Source: Acidobacteriota bacterium (GTDB taxonomy: Bacteria; Acidobacteriota; Terriglobia; UBA7540). From it: a stretch of DNA of 40,908 nt. The stretch lies in contig JAKAWN010000008.1 of assembly GCA_021827245.1 (NCBI GenBank), positions 1 through 40,908 of the forward strand, written 5' to 3'. This document shows, one piece after another, positions 9,101 through 18,266 of the stretch; position 1 is the first letter of the stretch, and each line of letters starts with the position of its first letter. The position numbers and the translations under genes were made by a program. The notes below the pieces were generated by a model. The model saw nothing but the letters and a program-made list of their open reading frames with translations, had not been told where the DNA came from and did not search any database.

Positions 9101-10866
9101 GCTATCTCACGCTGACAGAGTTTGTGGAACAGACTGAAGAAACGTTGCGCACTGCAAAGCGTCTTTCCCGCTTCAGAGGCCATTTCTTCAATTGGTACGA
9201 TGTGCGAACTCTGGAGCCACTTCCCCCGCGATTCATTTCCACGGTGGATAGCGGGAACATGGCTGCCTGTCTCTGGACGCTGAAGCAAGCCTGCCTTGGC
9301 CTGCTCAAAGAGCCCCTCGTATCAGATGAATCATGGCGTGGCATCCGCGATCATCTCGCGTTCATTCAGCAACTCGCAACCGGCACGATCGTTCCTCCTG
9401 ACATCGCATCAAGCGCTCAAAAGCTGGCCACGAGTGCAGCGGGCATCGGCAAGGACTCTTCACAATGGGTCAGTTCCCTGCCCCATCTGCAACGCGAGAT
9501 CCGCGAAACGCTGTCTGCACTCTGCCCCATGGATGCGGAGAATGAAAACGCGCGGCAGGCTCCGACGAACGAGTTGACCCGGTGGGTGTATGAAACACTC
9601 ATGCGGATTGAAAACGCGCAAAGGTTCGTGCAAACCTTCTTGCCCTGGCTTCTGCCAGAATACGAGCATTTCCAGATTTCAGGCCCGGCGGCGCCGATCA
9701 GCCTGAACTCGCTGCCCTCCTTTGTTGCAGAGATTGACCGTAGGCTCAATGATTTGCCACCCCACCCTGAGAATGAGGGAGCAGATAGCGCCTTCCAGTC
9801 CTTACGCTCTCGCCTCAAGGGCTGCGTCCAAAGAGCCACAGAGCTTTCCGAAAGGCTTCAGCGCATTGCGGCCGAGGCCTCTGAGCTCTTGCAAGAGATG
9901 GATTTCGGATTCCTCTATGATCACAGAAAGAGACTCCTCAGGATTGGTTACGACGTCGAGGCCCAGCAGCTTGGAAAATCATATTATGACTTGCTCGCTT
10001 CCGAAGCACGAACTGCATACTTTATCGCGATAGCCAAAGGTGATATCCCGCAGGAGGCTTGGTTTCACCTCGGAAGGTCTCGATCCCTTGAAGCGGGACA
10101 GGCAACGCTGGTTTCCTGGAGCGGGACAATGTTTGAATACCTCATGCCCCTGCTCTGGATGCGCTCATACTCCGGCACGATGCTGGACGAGAGTGTATTC
10201 GCGGCTGTGCTATGCCAGCAGAAGTACGCGAAGAGGAGAAATATCCCCTGGGGAATTTCAGAGGCGGCCTTCAACGAGCGAGACCGCGAAGGTATCTACC
10301 AGTACCGCGCATATGGGCTGCCTGGCCTGGCCATGGACCCGAACATTCCGAAAGATGTTGTAATCGCTCCCTATGCAAGCTTTCTCGCCCTTTCGGTGGA
10401 CGTCAACTCCGCCACACACAACCTGAAAAGGATGCGGGAAAAGGGATGGTTTGGACGCTTCGGTTTCTATGAGTCGGCGGATTACTCAGCCGGCCGGGCT
10501 TCTGCGGGCGCGGACTATGAGCTGGTTCGATGCTGGATGGCCCATCACCAGGGCATGAGCCTGCTGGCAGTGTGCAATCTGCTCACCAAGTCCTCGCTGC
10601 AGCGCTGGTTTCACCAGGAACCTCAGGTTATGGCCACCGAGCTCCTTCTCCACGAAAAGGTTCCGACCGCTGCGCCTGAAATAACCAGTTCCGAAACCCA
10701 ATCGGAGCATTCTTTCCTCAGGCCCTCAAAAAGAGCGCTCGTCCGAAGTGCCGCCCGCGACCGATCCAGAAAATCTACTCAGGCGGCCCAGGCGGCCAGC
10801 GGCGCTCCGTTGGAGCCAGGGCTGACTCTCCCTCTGACCGGCGAAGAAGCGACTCCGCCACAGTGA
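6112..10866 (+). CDS. Cyclic beta-1,2-glucan synthase-like membrane protein, GT84 plus cyclisation domain, no GH94 (1584 aa)
   Basis: Related enzymes (ChvB/NdvB/Cgs) polymerise glucose from UDP-glucose into beta-1,2-glucan and close it into rings at the inner membrane. Here residues ~350-900 form the GT84 region: membrane segments, a D-S-D at 562-564, G-E-G-S-F-T-G-K-G, and R707-x-x-R-W711 before V-R-G-D-W. More membrane helices follow. Residues ~1264-1520 match the glycoamylase-type domain (Pfam PF10091), the cyclisation domain now called GH189, with Y-R-A-Y-G-L-P-G-L-A-M-D-P-N and W-M-A-H-H-Q-G-M-S. Known synthases continue with a GH94 domain that controls chain length, at about 2800 aa in Brucella/Agrobacterium. 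This one ends in a short tail with two consecutive stops. The frame is open upstream to 6016, inside the ABC gene; I chose the ATG at 6112 because it clears that gene and has AAAGG upstream, though the spacing (14 nt) is long. Confidence 0.85.
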   Translation: MSRISDERHRHPNSPADGNGYDDMELPLENGKTGYQVSDEFQNEWLKVLGIRQARKWAGAGRKRLKGLKPRWKHLPVPAYEANTLAREVDPEKRAVTEQQRWIFDNSRFLRGVLKEIRQALKSFERLPCVRPLPEESEVVPRAYQISRDYVRTAGFAFNEEGFGHYLAGVQQVAILEMRELWALKPLLQLALMEHLSTAAKCIAEASENGNLEEVCPTGLPSTTIASLHEISQMEWEVFFEANCIVDRLLRTDLSGAYPRMDFESRQLYRDAVADLAFYTTLSEADIAKCAVLCARKAKERKRGFSARAAERRGNIGYYLLDAGAGILKRRIGYRPSLRKRIKDIVLEWPEIFYVVGVEFTTLVAIYLLLRHLGTIIPLIPALLLLIPASQAAVGLMNHLTAWLLLPRRLPRLDFSKGIPAESLTLVVVPSMLLNEKEVRHIAQSLEVRYLGNRDRNLHFALLTDSPDASGPSDEHDELVALCSSLIEQLNAKYASDRQGSFFHLHRHRIFNPQENTWMGWERKRGKLLDLNKLLLGIADNFPVKVGDLSILRRVRYVITLDSDTRLPRDTAHKLVGTMAHPLNRAVIDQKTNTVVEGYGILQPRVGISIESARKSRLASIYSGETGIDIYTRAISDVYQDLFGEGSFTGKGIYEVATFQRVLGNRFPSNVLLSHDLIEGVYARAGLVSDVEVIDDYPSHFSAYCRRMHRWVRGDWQILRWLFPSVPNSSGRLVPNPITLLSRWKIFDNLRRSLIELNLFLLLLAGWFFFPGGPIYWTVLTLALLLTPTYVQMFFSLLRFKDTGNFRGFLKERANNFVSGHLQVFVMLVFLPLQAFVMVDAIVRTLSRLAITHRNLLEWETAAEAEAGTRKKTPIEFCLALTPYFALAVGVSLAVLRPSALYFASPVLALWLCAGLFTRWINRPPRRRRTQVGPQDEMFLRNGALATWRFFREFSHAGVNWLIPDRVQETPLAVVHSLSPTNLGILLNARLAAHHLGYLTLTEFVEQTEETLRTAKRLSRFRGHFFNWYDVRTLEPLPPRFISTVDSGNMAACLWTLKQACLGLLKEPLVSDESWRGIRDHLAFIQQLATGTIVPPDIASSAQKLATSAAGIGKDSSQWVSSLPHLQREIRETLSALCPMDAENENARQAPTNELTRWVYETLMRIENAQRFVQTFLPWLLPEYEHFQISGPAAPISLNSLPSFVAEIDRRLNDLPPHPENEGADSAFQSLRSRLKGCVQRATELSERLQRIAAEASELLQEMDFGFLYDHRKRLLRIGYDVEAQQLGKSYYDLLASEARTAYFIAIAKGDIPQEAWFHLGRSRSLEAGQATLVSWSGTMFEYLMPLLWMRSYSGTMLDESVFAAVLCQQKYAKRRNIPWGISEAAFNERDREGIYQYRAYGLPGLAMDPNIPKDVVIAPYASFLALSVDVNSATHNLKRMREKGWFGRFGFYESADYSAGRASAGADYELVRCWMAHHQGMSLLAVCNLLTKSSLQRWFHQEPQVMATELLLHEKVPTAAPEITSSETQSEHSFLRPSKRALVRSAARDRSRKSTQAAQAASGAPLEPGLTLPLTGEEATPPQ

Positions 10867-10909
10867 TAAGAAACGAATGGCAACCGGGAAATATCTTGAC
10901 AAATTACTT

Positions 10910-12405
10910 TTATTGTTTTGCGGGAACCGGAATCTTGTAATGATACGCGGAGGCCGGAATCCGGGACTTGCCATCAACCGGAATGTTCTGCCCGGCCTCC
11001 CCACCTAAGAACTGTCCCTGTGTTTTCAGACCTGAAGTTGCTTTCCTTGCTTCGCCCGCAGCACTTCGGTTTTGCCGCGCCTCAGCCAGCGAGTTCGGCA
11101 CAAATCCGATCATGTCCAAAGCGCGGTTGACATCGGGATCACTCATGAACCAGCGCCACACATTGCCTGTCCGCAAATCCTCGGCGCTGAGCAAGGTGAT
11201 GCCAACATCGATTCCAATCACATAACGGCTCACCCATCCTGTCGTTGGATTGAAGGCATCTGCAAATCCGTAAGGACCGTAGATCTTCCGGCCGTGTTGC
11301 AGCAACATGGCTCGCAGAGCAGGAATGCAGATATTGGGAGCAAACATCACCGAACCAGCGGCGGCACTGGGAACCACAGTCCCGTCGATTCGAGAATCGT
11401 TGGGCGAACTTCCCCAGGCGACATAGCCCTTGGGGCTCTCGGAAGCCGTTATTCCCCACACATTTGCCGAGTATCCGTGGTACCGCTGCGAAAGATCGAT
11501 TCCAACCTCTCGCTGAGCCCGCGTCGCCAGGACAGCATTCTCGAAGAAATTAACTCGCGGAACGAGGCGATCCTCCGGTGAAAAATCCGAATGCTTGCGA
11601 TCCCTCAGGTTCAGCCATGCTTGGGAATACTGTTGAATAAAGAGCGGCCCACCCCCGATGTAGGTGTATCCCCCCCATTCAACCAAAGGGAGCTTCCAAC
11701 TGAACCATGAGTCCGAAGAGATCGGATGCGGGGAGAGCCGATCGCCAGGACATAGATTATCTTCGCTTCACTGTATGTATTCCACCTGTACCGCAGAAAC
11801 CCAGTCTCCGGCTTCCAGCCGTGGGAAAGGTAGAGCCAGCTCCCATCAAGCATCCAGGGGAAATCAACGCGGTCATAGATCAAATTCGCCAGTCGAACGA
11901 TTCCAGGGTCCTTGGGGAAAGCCTGGCGAGCGGTCAGAATACCGGCAAGAAGCAAGGCGGTATCGATGGAAGAAACTTCGCTTTTCCATACTCGCTTGCC
12001 GGTCCGGGCGTCAAGAAAGTGGAAAAACCATCCGTGCTCTTGCGGAGCGTGATAGGCAAAGGACCGGAGAGTGGTAAGAATGCGCCTGCGGGCCAGAATT
12101 GGGCTGACCCAGCGGGGCTCGCCGCCGATGCAGAAGGCCGTCAGTCTGAAGCCCGTGGCAGCTATGCTTGACACGTCTTTGTGCCAGGGAACGTCGCCGG
12201 GTTTGCCGTCAAATTTTGCCCGGTCCAAAACCAGTCCTGTGTGAGGATTCCAATTGTCCCAGAAATAGCGGAATGAGCGGCGCGAAATGTCATCCAGAAG
12301 ATCATTGTCGATCCTACTTAATTTGTAATGATTCTGGACACTGTCCGTTTTCGCTGCGGCAAGGCTGGGAACCATGCAAACCGAAAGCACTGCCAGGAAT
12401 ATCAA
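10910..12405 (-). pseudogene. GH144-like secreted endo-beta-1,2-glucanase, interrupted by one frameshift
   Basis: Two minus-strand frames join into one protein. The first (12405 down to about 11733) has a signal-like N-terminus (L-I-F-L-A-V-L-S-V-C, then A-A-A-K), then R-R-S-F-R-Y-F-W-D, H-T-G-L-V-L-D-R and V-S-S-I-A-A-T-G-F. The second (about 11733 down to 10910) carries W-G-G-Y-T-Y-I-G-G-G-P-L-F, G-Y-S-A-N-V-W-G-I-T-A-S-E, G-P-Y-G-F-A-D-A-F-N-P and G-I-D-V-G. These fit the PF10091/GH144 family, known from Chitinophaga as endo-beta-1,2-glucanases. The frames meet at the G4 tract 11730-11733 (C4 in the gene): one extra C restores G-S-P-P-H-P-I-S-S-D-S-W. The only in-frame start seen is a TTG at 12405. 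It converges on the glucan synthase 43 bp away. The frameshift may be real or a sequencing error. Confidence 0.75.
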
Positions 12406-13060
12406 GATACTGGTCGAATGAATGCACTAAAGCCACTTTGCCGGTTTCGTCGCTCGATGACGGCACGACAGAACCGGGCTCCTCATTAAAGCTCTTATCC
12501 TCGACAACCTGAATACTCCCTACGCCGCATAAACCTCCCGGTAGGTCTCTGGGCCGCGATTGCCGAGTTCATTATGTTCCCATAGATTTGATTCCGGCAG
12601 GCATCTAAAGGAAAACTGGCGTGTGCAGCCTGAATGAGGCGGGCATGATGGCTAATGATGATTCGCGTCTCAACTCCGAGTCGCAAAAACCTTATCCACC
12701 CTTCGTAGTTCCCGAGTAGGAAATCCATCTCTTGGCCTGGAGTAAACCAGGGTCACGGGACTTCCCCGTGGAATTATAAGTTACTGCAGCGGTCCAGATA
12801 AACCCCGACCAAGAGCGGATGTCACTTCCAAGGAAAACTCTCGTTCACACCAGAGGCCGGGTGATAGAATGCACAGCTCGGACCGCATCGCAGGTTAGCC
12901 TTGGCGAGGCTTAGCAGGAAGCTGGCAATACCCTGTGCTCCGCAAGAGGCGTTTTTTCCGGGAATGCAGGAACGAGCACAGTTGCACTGAGTTGTTAATT
13001 GCCTTGTAGCCAGAACGCGCAAGCGAACGTGAAAAATCATTACTTAGTCTGGAGGCAACC
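12406..13060. other. Intergenic region between divergent glucanase and glycosidase genes
   Basis: This 655-bp gap lies between divergently transcribed genes and should hold both promoters. No gene was supported: minus-strand open frames at 12495-12728 and 12822-13040 have no ribosome site or recognised motif. A strong GGAGG (13051-13055) marks the start of the plus-strand glycosidase gene. No tRNA or repeat was seen. Confidence 0.5.
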
Positions 13061-14710
13061 ATGGAATGTTCGCCGGTCAAGAATTTGGTTTCCCTTTTTG
13101 CGCTTCTAGCCGGTTTAATGCTCGCCGGTTCGCTTCAGGCGCAGACGAATCCGCCAATTCCGCAGATTGTTCACACAGGGTCGCACTATCAATTGCTGGT
13201 AAATGGCAAACCCTACCTGATGTTAGGTGGGCAGGCGCACAATTCCAGCGCCTCCAATCCAATAGATCTCGAGCCGGTGTGGAAGTCTCTCGTGGCCATG
13301 CATGCCAATACAGCGGAGGTTCCCATTTATTGGGAGCTCGTCGAACCCCAGCCGGGCCACTTCGACTTCCGCCTGATTGACAGCATCATCCAGGGAGCCC
13401 GCCGCCACGGGCTGCACCTGGTGTTGCTGTGGTTCGGCACATGGAAGAACGGGAATATGAGCTACACTCCGGCGTGGATCAAAGAGGATCCGTCGAAATA
13501 CTTCCGCGTCCGGAACGAGGTAGGGCAGCCGATAGATGTCATTTCTCCGTTTTGCGCCGCAGCGCGAGAAGCCGATGAAAGAGCCTTTGCCGCCGTGATG
13601 CAGCACATCAAAAGCGTGGATGAATCCGAGCGCACTGTCATCATGGTGCAGGTGGAAAATGAGACGGGTCTGGTGGGAACAGATCGCGACTATTCGCCCC
13701 AGGCCACGGTAAAATACGAATCACAAGTCCCCGCAGCGCTGATGAGCTACCTCGAAGCTCATCGCGGACACCTGATGCCCGCGCTTGAATCAGCCTGGGC
13801 GGAAAAGCATTTTGTCCGTTCTGGCACGTGGCAGAATGTTTTTGGCGACCTGGCTCCTGAAGCTTTCAGCGCATGGTACGTTGCGCGTTACGTCAACGCG
13901 GTGGCGGCTGCCGGCAAGCAGCAGTACCCGCTGCCGATGTATTGCAACAACTGGCTGGCAGGACCCGGGGCTGCGCGCGCCGGAGATTGGCCCAGCGGCG
14001 GCCCCACGATTCATGTACTGGATATCTGGAAGGCAGCCGCTCCTTCAATCGACATTCTTGCACCGGACATTTATATCCCGGAATTCCTGGAAACCGCTGC
14101 CGCCTTCCACCGGCCGGACAATCCGCTTTTTGTCCCTGAAACCGCCTTTCGCCCTTCGTATGCTGCCTATGTATTTCCCGATCTCGCTGAATTCAACGGC
14201 CTCGGTTTCTCTCCCTTCGGAATTGACTTTGCCGTTCAGGATGGCAAGCTCTCGCCCGCCGGGCAGGCTCTTGCCGACAGCTACGAAGTGCTCCAGCCGC
14301 TCCTGCCTTTGATTGAGAAATTCCAAGACACTGGCAAACTGTTTTCGGTCATTCAGGGTGTTGACAACGCCAATGTCATCCCCCTGGGCCACGAGCTTGC
14401 GGCTGTAGCCTATTACAGTTGGGGACGCCGGTTCATCCCTCCTTCAGCAGAGCGCCACAAAGAATCAAGAGCGGGCGGCGTTATCATCGAGCTTGCGCCG
14501 GATGATTACATCGTGGCCGGCTATGGATTCAGGATTGTCTTCAGAAATCTCGTTGGGCCGGCTCAAAGCCCTGAATTCATCTCCATCGAAAGAGGAACAT
14601 TTCACGGAACGGAGTGGGTGCCCGAACAACGGTTGAATGGAGATGAACTGCACGTGAACCTGCTGTTGAAGCCCGAGATTCTGCGCGTCCGGCTATACAA
14701 CATGAAGTAA
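13061..14710 (+). CDS. Secreted GH35-like beta-galactosidase with DUF5597-type C-terminus (549 aa)
   Basis: A signal peptide (hydrophobic L-F-A-L-L-A-G-L-M-L-A-G-S, cleaved near L-Q-A-Q) leads into a TIM-barrel glycosidase: N-G-K-P-Y-L-M-L-G-G-Q, then V-P-I-Y-W-E-L-V-E-P-x-x-G-x-F-D-F, the clan A pattern of families 35 and 42. Candidate acid/base is E199 in V-Q-V-E-N-E-T-G and candidate nucleophile is E360 in L-F-V-P-E-T-A-F. The last ~150 residues should form the beta-rich DUF5597-type domain found with such proteins. It probably removes terminal beta-galactose or a related sugar from plant or microbial glycans in the periplasm or outside. GGAGG 5 nt before the ATG fixes the start. It converges with the sulfatase gene. 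Confidence 0.8.
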   Translation: MECSPVKNLVSLFALLAGLMLAGSLQAQTNPPIPQIVHTGSHYQLLVNGKPYLMLGGQAHNSSASNPIDLEPVWKSLVAMHANTAEVPIYWELVEPQPGHFDFRLIDSIIQGARRHGLHLVLLWFGTWKNGNMSYTPAWIKEDPSKYFRVRNEVGQPIDVISPFCAAAREADERAFAAVMQHIKSVDESERTVIMVQVENETGLVGTDRDYSPQATVKYESQVPAALMSYLEAHRGHLMPALESAWAEKHFVRSGTWQNVFGDLAPEAFSAWYVARYVNAVAAAGKQQYPLPMYCNNWLAGPGAARAGDWPSGGPTIHVLDIWKAAAPSIDILAPDIYIPEFLETAAAFHRPDNPLFVPETAFRPSYAAYVFPDLAEFNGLGFSPFGIDFAVQDGKLSPAGQALADSYEVLQPLLPLIEKFQDTGKLFSVIQGVDNANVIPLGHELAAVAYYSWGRRFIPPSAERHKESRAGGVIIELAPDDYIVAGYGFRIVFRNLVGPAQSPEFISIERGTFHGTEWVPEQRLNGDELHVNLLLKPEILRVRLYNMK

Positions 14711-14819
14711 GCCCTCACGCGCCGGAAAGTCGAACTCGTGCGAGCACTCGTTGGCAGGTCGCAGCTTTTCAGTCAGACAAGCTCCACAACTTCATTCGTA
14801 GCCAGCGTTTTTCCGCGCG

Positions 14820-16490
14820 TCAAAGCTCCACGCCTGGGCCGAGCGGCGCCATTGCCACGGTGGTATAGGGATTGAAGATCTGGTCTTTGTGCTCTTGGGC
14901 GAACTTCCACATCCGCTGCAACAGTTCGCGTCGCACTTCGGCCAGGTGAGGCGAGAGCGGTGGCCAAGGCACATCCCGGCGGTTCTCGAGTCCTCGGCCT
15001 TCTTCCATCGTTGCTCGCGCCTGCTTGATGTCCGGGAAGGCAAGATTCACCATCTCGTGCGGGTCCGCCTTCAGATCGTAAAGTTCGTCATAATCGAACC
15101 CGTTATAAACATACTTGTAGTCCCTGGTCATCGTTATCCGCTGCGTGTAGTAGAGTTCGACGCCGTTGAGCTGCGAAAACACAGCCTCACGCCACCCGGA
15201 CGGCGTCTCCCCGCGCAGCCAAGGTACCAGGCTGTGCCCTGACATTTTGGGTGGTTGCTGAACTCCCGCTGCGTCGAGAATCGTCGGAGCGAAATCGACC
15301 GTAGAAACTAACGCCTCGACCTGCCGGCCCGGGTTTGCGACACCTCGCGGCCATCGGATCACGCAGGGAATGTTATAACCTTCCTGGAAGCTGGGAACGC
15401 CCTTCGCATACAACCCATGCGCGCTCATATAATCTCCGTGATCCGCGGCATAAATTACGACGGTGTTTTCAGCCTGACCGGTCTTTTCAAGAGCCTCAAG
15501 CACCAGACCAAACAAGGCATCCTGCATCGTGAGCATTGCCCAATAATGACGGATCGTCTCGCGAACCTCCTGATCGCTCAGTTGGTGCCAATACTCATAC
15601 CGCATCCGCTGATAAATTCGAGGCTTGTCTTCCAGCGTGTCACGAAAACTGGGCGGAAGCTCCACCGATTCGGGATGGTACATGTCGAGAAAATTGCGCG
15701 GACAGTGGTAGAGATCATGACCTCCTTGAACAACGGCGATCATCAGACACCACGGCTTTTCACCACTTGCCAGCTTTGGCAAGGCTTCAATGCCGCGGCG
15801 GACAATTCCGTAGTCCGGCGTTCCTTCATAACCCTGCGGGCCTTTCGGTGGAAAGGAACCGTAAAACTTCAGATTGCCCCAGCCCGGCCGCAAGACTTCA
15901 CCCGGATTGCGCGGTTCGTTCTCTTTCAACTCTTCCCGTGCCCTTTCCCAAGCCCGCGCCGTGAGATGACTCCATGGGACAAACGTTGGAGTCCAAGCTT
16001 CCGCATGGGAAGGATTCAGGTTGGTCCAGCCGTAATCCTGCGGGAACTGGTCCCGCGCCACATGCCACTTGCCTGAAAAAACCAGCTCGTACCCTGCCTC
16101 CCGGAGCGTTCGGCTGAAGAATGGAATTCCCGGATAAGGGTTTGCGTGAATGGCAGTGTCCGTATCGACGTTGTTAAACACCCCGTGTTCGCTGGGATAC
16201 AGCCCCGTCTGGAAGCTTGCCCGCGACGGGCAGCAATGAGGCGCTGGACAGAATGCCCGGGTAAACGTCACGCTCTGCGACGCAAACCGCCGAACGTTCG
16301 GCATGATCGTCGGGTAGTGGGGCAGCACGGCTTGGCCTTGGTGCTGCTCATCCATGAAAATCAGGATATTGGGCCGTTCGCCCGATTGCCGCGCCGGGGT
16401 CTGGCCTCTCGCGAACTCAGGCTTGAGCATGCTCGCCGTTGTCAACGCCGCGCCACTCTGCAGGAATTTTCTTCGTGTCAATTTGTCCAT
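14820..16490 (-). CDS. Tat-exported sulfatase, Cys-type (556 aa)
   Basis: The N-terminus is a twin-arginine signal (T-R-R-K-F-L-Q followed by a weakly hydrophobic stretch), so the enzyme is exported folded. Residues 86-90 are C-C-P-S-R, the C-x-P-S-R sulfatase signature whose Cys86 is converted to formylglycine by an activating enzyme not encoded here. Metal-site residues are visible in F-M-D-E-Q-H near residue 47 and in A-A-D-H-G-D-Y further on. Length fits arylsulfatase A-type family members (S1). It likely removes sulfate esters from sulfated glycans or aryl sulfates. I start at the ATG at 16490, with GAGAGG upstream, rather than the GTG one codon before. No sulfatase-maturation gene is in the window. 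Confidence 0.9.
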   Translation of the reverse strand: MDKLTRRKFLQSGAALTTASMLKPEFARGQTPARQSGERPNILIFMDEQHQGQAVLPHYPTIMPNVRRFASQSVTFTRAFCPAPHCCPSRASFQTGLYPSEHGVFNNVDTDTAIHANPYPGIPFFSRTLREAGYELVFSGKWHVARDQFPQDYGWTNLNPSHAEAWTPTFVPWSHLTARAWERAREELKENEPRNPGEVLRPGWGNLKFYGSFPPKGPQGYEGTPDYGIVRRGIEALPKLASGEKPWCLMIAVVQGGHDLYHCPRNFLDMYHPESVELPPSFRDTLEDKPRIYQRMRYEYWHQLSDQEVRETIRHYWAMLTMQDALFGLVLEALEKTGQAENTVVIYAADHGDYMSAHGLYAKGVPSFQEGYNIPCVIRWPRGVANPGRQVEALVSTVDFAPTILDAAGVQQPPKMSGHSLVPWLRGETPSGWREAVFSQLNGVELYYTQRITMTRDYKYVYNGFDYDELYDLKADPHEMVNLAFPDIKQARATMEEGRGLENRRDVPWPPLSPHLAEVRRELLQRMWKFAQEHKDQIFNPYTTVAMAPLGPGVEL

Positions 16491-16655
16491 CACAGCCTCT
16501 CGTTTATTTCGGTGGTTTAATGCAAGCTAAATATTGAACAATTCCCGCGCCTTGCTCTCGCCCTCAAACATTTCCTCGAAATTGTCAGCGTGAACCGCGA
16601 CTGAAATCCCGCGATTAAATGGACGAGCGCCGCCCCTCGAGCATGCGTCGGAACC

Positions 16656-18266
16656 TCAATCCCACTTCTTCAACTTTGGCCAGATTTGTTGCAGGGTCCA
16701 GCCGCGCGGCTGCGTACAGACCCATATCGGCCCTTGTTCAAGGGCGTATGGCTGGCCGAATCTCCCTTCCAGAATCACCTGCCGGAAATACTTTTCCAAG
16801 TGAGCCCGGCTGTCGCCCAACACAATCATCGACAAGCCGGTGTATTGGCGTGGCCCCCACAAGAAGTAGTTCTGATGGCCAGAGATGGCCTCGGGCAGGC
16901 CATACTTTGGGCCGAAAAGATCGATTGCACCCGCTTCGCCATAATTCTGGGCGAAGATGGCCGTCACCGATCGCAGGCCGAGCGGAAGCTTGTCGTAGAC
17001 TTGCGCCACGGCAACCGTCATCTGTTGCCAGCCCAGTTCGTCAGAATAATACTGCGGAAGCGGAGAGCGCAGATGGCTCTTCTCGGTAGCGGGAGGCGCA
17101 AGTCCCAGCGCTTCCTGGTAGTGAACGTATGTTTCGACCGGCAGAATCGGAATCATCATCGGCAGCAGCGGAGCCGTGCCGATAATCAGTGCCAGGACCG
17201 TGGCCGGCTTGAGCCATTGGCGGCGGCCGAACAGGCGTTCAAAGGCCACGGCGCCGGCGGCCAGGAGCATCGGGTAGGCAGGAGCCGAATAGTAATCCTT
17301 GCCATGCAGGATCATCATCGTCGCCAGCACCACCACGAATGCCCAACCCAGCACGCGGTAGCGCTTTCCACTACCCGAAAAGAACAGGAACACCAGACCC
17401 GCCAGCCAGATCGGTAGGGCCAGGGGCGACATCATGAAAATCTGGTCCCAGAGAAATGCAATCGGGCCGCGCTCGATGTCACGGCCGCTGGCGCGAATGT
17501 TGTGCATCAACTGAATGAACGGAAAGTGGTGCTGGATGCTCCAGATCAGGTTGGGCAAAAAGATCGCCACCGCGATTGCCCCGCCCAGCCAGATCCACAG
17601 GGACCGGAAGGCCTTGCGCTCCCGGGTCAGCAGCAGTCCGGCAACCACGGCAAATCCGAACAAAGCCATGGAATATTTGTTCTCCATGCCCAGCCCCGCC
17701 AGCACTCCGAACCACAACCAGAGTCTCTGGTTGCCGCTTTTGATGATGCGCACAACCACGTAAGCACAGCCCATCCAAAGCAGCGGCTCAAAGATGTTCA
17801 TTGTCAGCAGGTGGGCCATCACCGCGTAAATGCCGGCCAGCGCAACACTCAGGGCAGCGAGCCCTTGCGCAAATCGCCCGCCGCCGAGTTCATGCGCAAT
17901 CAGCGCTGTCAGCCAGACGAGGGCTGCTCCAGCCAGGGCGGGGAGAAAACGCAGGGCCCAAAGCGACGTGCCCAGCGTGTGCACCGTGAGCCACGCGACC
18001 AGCGCAATCATGGGAGGCTGATCGACGTAGCCGAAAGCCAGGTGGCGCGCACAGGCAAGGTAATAAAGTTCGTCACGAAAGTAGCCGTAACGGCCGGCCG
18101 TCAGCATGTGGGCCAGAAAGCTGGCGGCCGCGACGTACGACACAATCGCCGTGGTGCTGGTAAAACGACTGGGCCGGCCGGAGTTGCCAGCTCCTGCGGC
18201 GGCCTCGCTCGGTACGGGCTGGGTGCTGGCCATTGTGAACTCTTCGCTCACCAATCGACCATCCAT
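16656..18266 (-). CDS. GT39 / ArnT-like membrane glycosyltransferase (536 aa)
   Basis: About ten hydrophobic helices follow a short N-terminal tail, and the first loop has G-Y-F-R-D-E-L-Y-Y then G-Y-V-D-Q-P-P. Acidic residues in this first periplasmic loop are the conserved catalytic feature of the dolichyl/undecaprenyl-phosphate-sugar transferases (PMT/ArnT, PF13231 or PF02366). Such enzymes move a sugar from a lipid carrier to lipid A, glycan or protein on the outer face of the inner membrane. The frame is open up to 18329. I chose the ATG at 18266 because AGGAG lies 9 nt before it; the next ATG at 18233 has only a weak site. The acceptor is unknown. Divergent from the EamA pair. Confidence 0.85.
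   Translation of the reverse strand: MDGRLVSEEFTMASTQPVPSEAAAGAGNSGRPSRFTSTTAIVSYVAAASFLAHMLTAGRYGYFRDELYYLACARHLAFGYVDQPPMIALVAWLTVHTLGTSLWALRFLPALAGAALVWLTALIAHELGGGRFAQGLAALSVALAGIYAVMAHLLTMNIFEPLLWMGCAYVVVRIIKSGNQRLWLWFGVLAGLGMENKYSMALFGFAVVAGLLLTRERKAFRSLWIWLGGAIAVAIFLPNLIWSIQHHFPFIQLMHNIRASGRDIERGPIAFLWDQIFMMSPLALPIWLAGLVFLFFSGSGKRYRVLGWAFVVVLATMMILHGKDYYSAPAYPMLLAAGAVAFERLFGRRQWLKPATVLALIIGTAPLLPMMIPILPVETYVHYQEALGLAPPATEKSHLRSPLPQYYSDELGWQQMTVAVAQVYDKLPLGLRSVTAIFAQNYGEAGAIDLFGPKYGLPEAISGHQNYFLWGPRQYTGLSMIVLGDSRAHLEKYFRQVILEGRFGQPYALEQGPIWVCTQPRGWTLQQIWPKLKKWD

Noticed and set aside
12495..13040. Minus-strand frames of 77 and 72 codons in the divergent gap
   Set aside because: No ribosome site, no motif, and they sit where promoters of the flanking genes are expected.
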